A stretch of DNA of 10,145 nucleotides from an uncultured Erysipelotrichaceae bacterium (GTDB lineage: Bacteria > Bacillota_I > Bacilli_A > Erysipelotrichales > Erysipelotrichaceae). A program made the position numbers and the translations under genes. The stretch is from NCBI GenBank assembly GCA_944325295.1, contig CALUZL010000033.1, positions 1-10,145 of the forward strand, in the 5' to 3' direction. A model generated the notes under the pieces. That model made no database searches. It was not told the origin of the DNA and was given only the letters and a program-made list of their open reading frames with translations. Positions 7,032 to 10,145 of this stretch are shown piece after piece (position 1 is the stretch's first letter; each line of letters starts with the position of its first letter).

Positions 7032-7963
7032 TGGGCGCTCTGATCGCGACGTGGCTGATGGCTGAAAACGGGGCTAAGAAAGCTATCGATCTTTTAAATG
7101 CTGGTAAACCAAGCCATAAAGCACTTATCGAACTCATAAAAGATATTGAAGATGACGTTCACTACAAGAGTGTTGGTTATGGTGGTCTGCCCAATCGTGA
7201 GGGTGTGGTCGAGTTGGACAGCGCCTTTATGGATGGTGACGATCTCAGTTATGGTGGGGTCGGGGCTCTGAAAAATATCAAAAACCCGATCGAAGTCGCC
7301 TATCTCTTGTCAAAAGAAAAGGCTAATAATTTCTTAGTTGGTCAGGGTGCCTATGAGTATGCCCTGGATAAGGGTTTTAAACCCTGTGATCTTTTAAGCG
7401 CCGCTTCAAAAAAGATCTATGAGGATGAGATGAGCAAGCTTGACGATCTTAAAGCCTATGACGGTCATGACACGGTAGGTTGTATCGTTGTTGATGACAA
7501 GGGCAAGATGTGTGCCGGCACTTCAACCAGCGGTCTGTTTTTAAAACACGCCGGCCGCCTTGGCGATTCAGCGCTTATCGGTTCGGGATTATATGTCGAC
7601 AGTGCGATCGGTGGCGCCAGTGCGACGGGAATGGGCGAAGATATCATGAAGGGTTGCCTGAGCTATGAAGTTGTGATGCTGATGCGTACGATGTCACCAT
7701 CTGAGGCTTGCCGTGTTGCCGTCAGTAACTTTTCAAAGAAACTTGAAAAGCTCTATGGCCAAGCCAGAGACATCTCGATCGTCGCTATGAACAATAAAGG
7801 TCAGTGGGGCGCCTACAGCAACATCGATACTTTTTCTTTTGTGGCTGCCGGATATGGTGAGGAACCTAAGGTATACCTCTTTAAAAAGGGAAAGGATGAT
7901 CACCCATTTTACACTTTGGCGACCAAAGATGACATCGCAAGACTGCAGGCTTTGCAGCGCTAG
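7031..7963 (+). CDS. N4-(beta-N-acetylglucosaminyl)-L-asparaginase (glycosylasparaginase), Ntn hydrolase
   Basis: Hydrolyses the bond between GlcNAc and asparagine left after breakdown of N-glycoproteins. It is made as a precursor that cuts itself to expose an N-terminal Thr nucleophile. It has 310 residues. The sequence shows IATW (5-8), SVGYGGLPN (47-55), ELDSAFMDG (61-69), the processing site HDTVG (146-150) with cleavage expected before Thr148, AGTSTSG after it, GRLGDSALIGSG and the TGMGED loop, as in the AGA branch rather than the plant-type isoaspartyl peptidase branch. There is no signal peptide, so it should act in the cytoplasm on imported GlcNAc-Asn or related amides. GGAGG (7019-7023) precedes the ATG, which overlaps the deoC TAA by one base. 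It ends the overlapping chain; no terminator hairpin is evident after it, and rpsU begins with its own promoter. Confidence 0.88.
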   Translation: MGALIATWLMAENGAKKAIDLLNAGKPSHKALIELIKDIEDDVHYKSVGYGGLPNREGVVELDSAFMDGDDLSYGGVGALKNIKNPIEVAYLLSKEKANNFLVGQGAYEYALDKGFKPCDLLSAASKKIYEDEMSKLDDLKAYDGHDTVGCIVVDDKGKMCAGTSTSGLFLKHAGRLGDSALIGSGLYVDSAIGGASATGMGEDIMKGCLSYEVVMLMRTMSPSEACRVAVSNFSKKLEKLYGQARDISIVAMNNKGQWGAYSNIDTFSFVAAGYGEEPKVYLFKKGKDDHPFYTLATKDDIARLQALQR

Positions 7964-7972
7964 CGATTTAAC

Positions 7973-8001
7973 TTGTAAAATAGATTTTTTTTAGGTAAAA
8001 T
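7973..8001 (+). promoter_or_regulatory. rpsU: Candidate sigma-A-type promoter of rpsU
   Basis: TTGTAA (7973-7978) and TAAAAT (7996-8001) are separated by 17 bases, the optimal distance, in the 72-base gap between the glycosylasparaginase gene and rpsU. Transcription would begin near 8008, leaving a leader of about 28 bases that carries GGGGTG (8021-8026) nine bases before the rpsU ATG. Confidence 0.6.
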
Positions 8002-8035
8002 TAGAAAGCCTTAAAGGAAAGGGGTGTGAAAAGAG

Positions 8036-8215
8036 ATGGCAAAGGTCGTAGTTAAGGAAAACGAAGCTTTAGATGATGCTTTGAGAAGATTTAAAAGACA
8101 AGTATCGCGAAATGGCACCCTCATGGAGGCGCGCAAACGTGAGTACTACGTTAAACCAGGTGTTAAACGTAAGCTTAAATCAGAAGCTGCTCGCAAGATC
8201 AGAAGAGGTAAATAA
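8036..8215 (+). CDS. rpsU: 30S ribosomal protein S21 (bS21)
   Basis: Small basic protein of the 30S subunit platform near the 3' end of 16S rRNA, involved in translation initiation. It has 59 residues, the normal bS21 size. It starts MAKVVVKENEALDDALRRFK, continues with RQVSRNGTLMEARKREYY, and ends in a strongly basic tail (KRKLKSEAARKIRRGK type), all hallmarks of the family. The ATG at 8036 follows GGGGTG with a nine-base spacer. It has its own promoter upstream and a hairpin terminator directly after the TAA. In many Bacillota rpsU is followed by yqeY and later phoH; here phoH follows directly. Confidence 0.97.
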   Translation: MAKVVVKENEALDDALRRFKRQVSRNGTLMEARKREYYVKPGVKRKLKSEAARKIRRGK

Positions 8216-8245
8216 GGACGTAAAGTTTGGCTTTACGCCTTTTTT
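8216..8245 (+). terminator. Rho-independent terminator after rpsU
   Basis: GGACGTAAAG (8216-8225) pairs with CTTTACGCC (8231-8239), with one bulged A and the five-base loop TTTGG, followed by six T (8240-8245). It begins immediately after the rpsU stop codon. Confidence 0.85.
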
Positions 8246-8259
8246 ATATGTTATATAAT
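8232..8259 (+). promoter_or_regulatory. phoH: Candidate phoH promoter overlapping the rpsU terminator
   Basis: A perfect TATAAT at 8254-8259 lies 16 bases after TTTACG (8232-8237), which is part of the right arm of the rpsU terminator. Transcription would start near 8266, at the Shine-Dalgarno itself, leaving a leader of about 14 bases. The -35 match is modest. Confidence 0.4.
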
Positions 8260-8265
8260 TTAACT

Positions 8266-8271
8266 GAGGTG
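8266..8271 (+). promoter_or_regulatory. phoH: Ribosome binding site supporting the TTG start of phoH
   Basis: GAGGTG at 8266-8271 lies eight bases before TTG 8280. No ATG is suitably placed upstream. The next in-frame ATG (residue 7) would be too far from this site. Confidence 0.75.
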
Positions 8272-8279
8272 AATAAGAA

Positions 8280-9233
8280 TTGGAATATAAAGTGTTGATG
8301 TTAGATCTTGATTATGATGAACTCATGAACTTAGCCGGATCGGAAGATCAAAATATAAAAGAACTCGAAAAGCTTTATGGCTGTCCCGTATTTATCAGAG
8401 AAGATAAAATACACATCCTGACTGATAAAGAAGAAATCTATGATCGTTTCAGTAAGCATGTCGATACTTTATGCAAACTTTTAAAGAATAAACAAGTTAT
8501 CACAACAGATGTGATAAATCATTCCTATGAGGCGATCCTTAAAGATGACAAACATCTTTACGACAATCTCAATTTGAAGGTAATTGCCCATGACTTCAAC
8601 AACCAACCGATCAAGGCCAGAACAACCGGCCAGATGCGGCTTGTCAAGGCCATAGCCGAAAATACGATAACCATCGTCAATGGACCGGCCGGTAGCGGCA
8701 AGACCTTTTTAGCTGTGGTCATGGCCCTAAATGCTTTGCGCGAGGGCAAGATCAAAAAGATCGTTTTGACAAGACCGGTCGTTGAAGCCGGTGAATCTTT
8801 AGGATTTTTACCGGGTGATCTGAAAGAGAAAGTCGATCCCTATCTCATGCCTTTGTATGATGCCCTCGATGCGATGTTGGGACACGAAAAGGTCGAAAGT
8901 CTGATCGAAAGAAAGACGATCGAGATCATACCATTGGCTTATATGCGCGGTCGCAGTTTAAACAGCGCTTTTATCATCCTCGATGAAGCTCAAAATACGA
9001 CCAGCATGCAGATGTTTATGTTTTTGACAAGACTTGGAACCAACTCAAAAATGGTCATTACCGGTGATCTGAGTCAGATCGATCGCATCATTTCCAAGAC
9101 GAATACCAGTGGTTTGAAAGAGGCTATCGAAAACTTAAAAGGAGCCGAAAATATTGCTGTTATCAACATGCAAAACAGCGATATCGTGCGCCATCCGCTC
9201 GTCAAGGTAATAATCGATCGCTATGATCATTGA
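8280..9233 (+). CDS. phoH: PhoH family protein (PhoL-type P-loop ATPase)
   Basis: Cytoplasmic ATPase related to the helicase-like PhoH/PhoL proteins, thought to act in RNA metabolism and often linked to YbeY and Era. It has 317 residues, normal for this group. The N-terminal ~100 residues form the KH-like/PhoL leader region. The ATPase part has GPAGSGKT (Walker A, 135-142), TRPVVEAGESLGFLPGD (164-180), YMRGRSLNSAFIILDEAQN with Walker B ILDEAQ (233-238), and TGDLSQID (261-268). The TTG start is backed by GAGGTG. It probably has its own promoter after the rpsU terminator. YbeY normally follows phoH, but here the next gene is convergent and overlaps the last 7 bases, so the conserved cluster breaks at this point. 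Confidence 0.95.
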   Translation: MEYKVLMLDLDYDELMNLAGSEDQNIKELEKLYGCPVFIREDKIHILTDKEEIYDRFSKHVDTLCKLLKNKQVITTDVINHSYEAILKDDKHLYDNLNLKVIAHDFNNQPIKARTTGQMRLVKAIAENTITIVNGPAGSGKTFLAVVMALNALREGKIKKIVLTRPVVEAGESLGFLPGDLKEKVDPYLMPLYDALDAMLGHEKVESLIERKTIEIIPLAYMRGRSLNSAFIILDEAQNTTSMQMFMFLTRLGTNSKMVITGDLSQIDRIISKTNTSGLKEAIENLKGAENIAVINMQNSDIVRHPLVKVIIDRYDH

Positions 9234-9457
9234 AAAAGATCTTCAAGATCGTCTAAATCGTCATTTTTGGTTTGCGGTTTTGACGGTCTTTTGATGTTGG
9301 CACTTATATCAAAAGGAATGCCGTTATTTCTGACGGCTTGTCTTAAAAACACATTGATCGCCGTTGTGAGATTCATGCCAAGACTTGAAAACAGCTGCTC
9401 GGCTTCTTCTTTTAATTCTTTTTCGATGCGGATTGTTACATTTACAGTCTTATTCAT
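9227..9457 (-). CDS. RelB/DinJ family antitoxin (ribbon-helix-helix), no adjacent toxin
   Basis: A 76-residue DNA-binding antitoxin-like protein. The N-terminal MNKTVNVTIRIEKELKEEAE has the ribbon-helix-helix strand and first helix, and NLTTAINVFLRQAVRNNGIPF is the signature of the RelB/DinJ group. The C-terminal part, where such antitoxins wrap their toxin, is short and ends in an acidic DDLDDLEDLFQ tail. The ATG at 9457 follows GGAGG with a five-base spacer; an upstream in-frame TTG at 9469 would place that site inside the gene and is rejected. It lies 20 bases after the lipid kinase gene on the same strand and is probably co-transcribed with it. The position where a RelE/YafQ toxin would be expected is filled by the 3' end of convergent phoH. 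Binding of its own promoter is known for the family but no operator is visible. Confidence 0.85.
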   Translation of the reverse strand: MNKTVNVTIRIEKELKEEAEQLFSSLGMNLTTAINVFLRQAVRNNGIPFDISANIKRPSKPQTKNDDLDDLEDLFQ

Positions 9458-9462
9458 ACAAA

Positions 9463-9467
9463 CCTCC
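9463..9467 (-). promoter_or_regulatory. Ribosome binding site fixing the antitoxin start
   Basis: GGAGG on the minus strand (CCTCC at 9463-9467) with spacer TTTGT before the ATG at 9457. It lies in the 20-base gap after the upstream lipid kinase stop codon. Confidence 0.85.
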
Positions 9468-9477
9468 AATCTTGCAA

Positions 9478-10145
9478 TTACTGATCATCGATCGCTTTTG
9501 TGATCTTTAAGTTCAGACCTTTTTCTACAACTTTGACAGTCAATGCAGCACTCTTAAAATTCTCGCCATCAGCCTGATAATCGAACAGATCATCACTCTC
9601 GATTTTTAACTGTTTTACTTTTCTTGTAATGAAGAGTTTATTGTTTAAATGATCACCGTTTAGGTATTGGATAAGGCCATGATACAAAGCAAATGGTGAG
9701 CACTTTTCGACGATGGTCAAGTCGAGATAGCCGTCGTTGACTAAAGCTTGCGGGCAGGCATGCTTGCCATTTCCGTAATACTGTCCATTCATGATCGAAC
9801 AGATATAGTAATTGCCCTTATACGTATCGCCATCGACAGTGATCTTTAAGTCGGTGGCCTTGGGGAAGACGATATTTTTAACGATCGCGCCGATATACGC
9901 CGGGCCTCTGGTGACAAAAGTCTTTCTTATCATTCGACTGGCGTCCTCATTTACTCTGGCATCGATACCGACGGAAAGGGTATTGATAAAGCGCTGATCG
10001 TTGAAGATACCAAAATCGATCTTTTTAATCGGTGCTTTGATCGTATCGCGAATAATTTTTGCAAGATCGATCTTTTTCTCGCTTTGAAAGAGACGGTAGA
10101 AGTCATTGCCGCTGCCACTTGGAATCACGGCTAATGGTTGCTTGA
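9478..10145 (-). CDS. Diacylglycerol kinase / YegS-BmrU family lipid kinase, 5' end outside window
   Basis: Soluble lipid kinase of the DagK catalytic family; in Gram-positives DgkB phosphorylates diacylglycerol to phosphatidic acid and so recycles the diacylglycerol released by lipoteichoic acid synthesis. About 222 residues are present; the frame is open to the window end, so roughly the first 70-80 residues of a ~300-residue protein are missing. The GTG at 10128 is internal: the codons before it read PLA, continuing the family's nucleotide-binding strand into VIPSGSGNDF. Other signatures are NTLSVGIDARVNED, the NGQYYGNGKHACPQAL segment followed by NDGYLDLTIVE, and YQADGEN near the C-terminus. 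Some members act on other lipids such as sphingoid or undecaprenyl-like substrates, so the exact substrate is inferred. It probably forms an operon with the downstream antitoxin gene. Confidence 0.87.
   Translation of the reverse strand, partial: KQPLAVIPSGSGNDFYRLFQSEKKIDLAKIIRDTIKAPIKKIDFGIFNDQRFINTLSVGIDARVNEDASRMIRKTFVTRGPAYIGAIVKNIVFPKATDLKITVDGDTYKGNYYICSIMNGQYYGNGKHACPQALVNDGYLDLTIVEKCSPFALYHGLIQYLNGDHLNNKLFITRKVKQLKIESDDLFDYQADGENFKSAALTVKVVEKGLNLKITKAIDDQ

Noticed and set aside
7950..7992. Possible terminator after the glycosylasparaginase gene (CGCTAGCG palindrome and a run of eight T at 7985-7992)
   Set aside because: The palindrome has no loop and lies too far from the T run; no stable stem adjoins the T run, which falls inside the spacer of the rpsU promoter.
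9239..9251. GATCTTCAAGATC inverted repeat as a phoH terminator
   Set aside because: It gives only a short stem with a minimal loop, has no T run, and lies within the antitoxin coding region.
9458..9469. Longer antitoxin starting at TTG 9469
   Set aside because: The strong GGAGG site would lie inside the coding region; ATG 9457 has the correct spacing and the typical N-terminus.
1..10145. CRISPR arrays, tRNA or rRNA genes, insertion sequences, riboswitches
   Set aside because: I saw no regularly spaced repeats, cloverleaf sequences, transposase genes with terminal repeats, or recognisable riboswitch cores.

Overview
The window looks like chromosomal DNA from a low-to-moderate GC member of the Bacillota with the standard genetic code (TGA is used as a stop and Trp is TGG). 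The gene set fits a walled Gram-positive: a lipoteichoic-acid-synthase-type sulfatase with five membrane segments, a soluble-type diacylglycerol kinase, MurE, and the rsmE-mtaB and rpsU-phoH gene pairs that sit close together in many Bacillota. A relative of the Erysipelotrichia or wall-bearing relatives of Mollicutes is a reasonable guess, but nothing here fixes the genus. GATC is strikingly common throughout.

Layout. (1) Positions 1-713 hold the C-terminal half of a uracil permease, followed by an inverted repeat and a strong intrinsic terminator. (2) A large membrane-anchored sulfatase of the LTA synthase family runs on the minus strand (995-2953), convergent with the permease. (3) A 48-bp divergent intergenic region separates it from a tightly packed plus-strand chain, rsmE-mtaB-murE-deoC-glycosylasparaginase (3002-7963), in which each stop overlaps the next start. 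In that intergenic region both genes have a -10-like box six bases from their ATG and no Shine-Dalgarno, suggesting leaderless mRNAs. (4) rpsU (59 codons, 8036-8215) has its own promoter and terminator and is followed by phoH (TTG start). (5) Convergent with phoH and overlapping it by 7 bp is a minus-strand pair: a diacylglycerol kinase family gene (cut by the window end) and a RelB/DinJ-type antitoxin with no toxin gene next to it.

How the genes relate. rsmE, mtaB, rpsU and phoH are RNA/ribosome functions and form the conserved core. murE (peptidoglycan precursor), deoC (deoxyribose phosphate catabolism) and the glycosylasparaginase (release of Asn from GlcNAc-Asn) appear to be inserted in this core and are translationally coupled to it. 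The LTA-synthase-like enzyme releases diacylglycerol when it uses phosphatidylglycerol, and the diacylglycerol kinase would recycle that product, so the two minus-strand enzymes may serve one lipid cycle although they are not in one operon.

I do not see a clearly new multi-gene system here. The most worthwhile signals are the paired leaderless promoters, the MurE substrate-site deviations, the orphan antitoxin, and the unusual gene chain.
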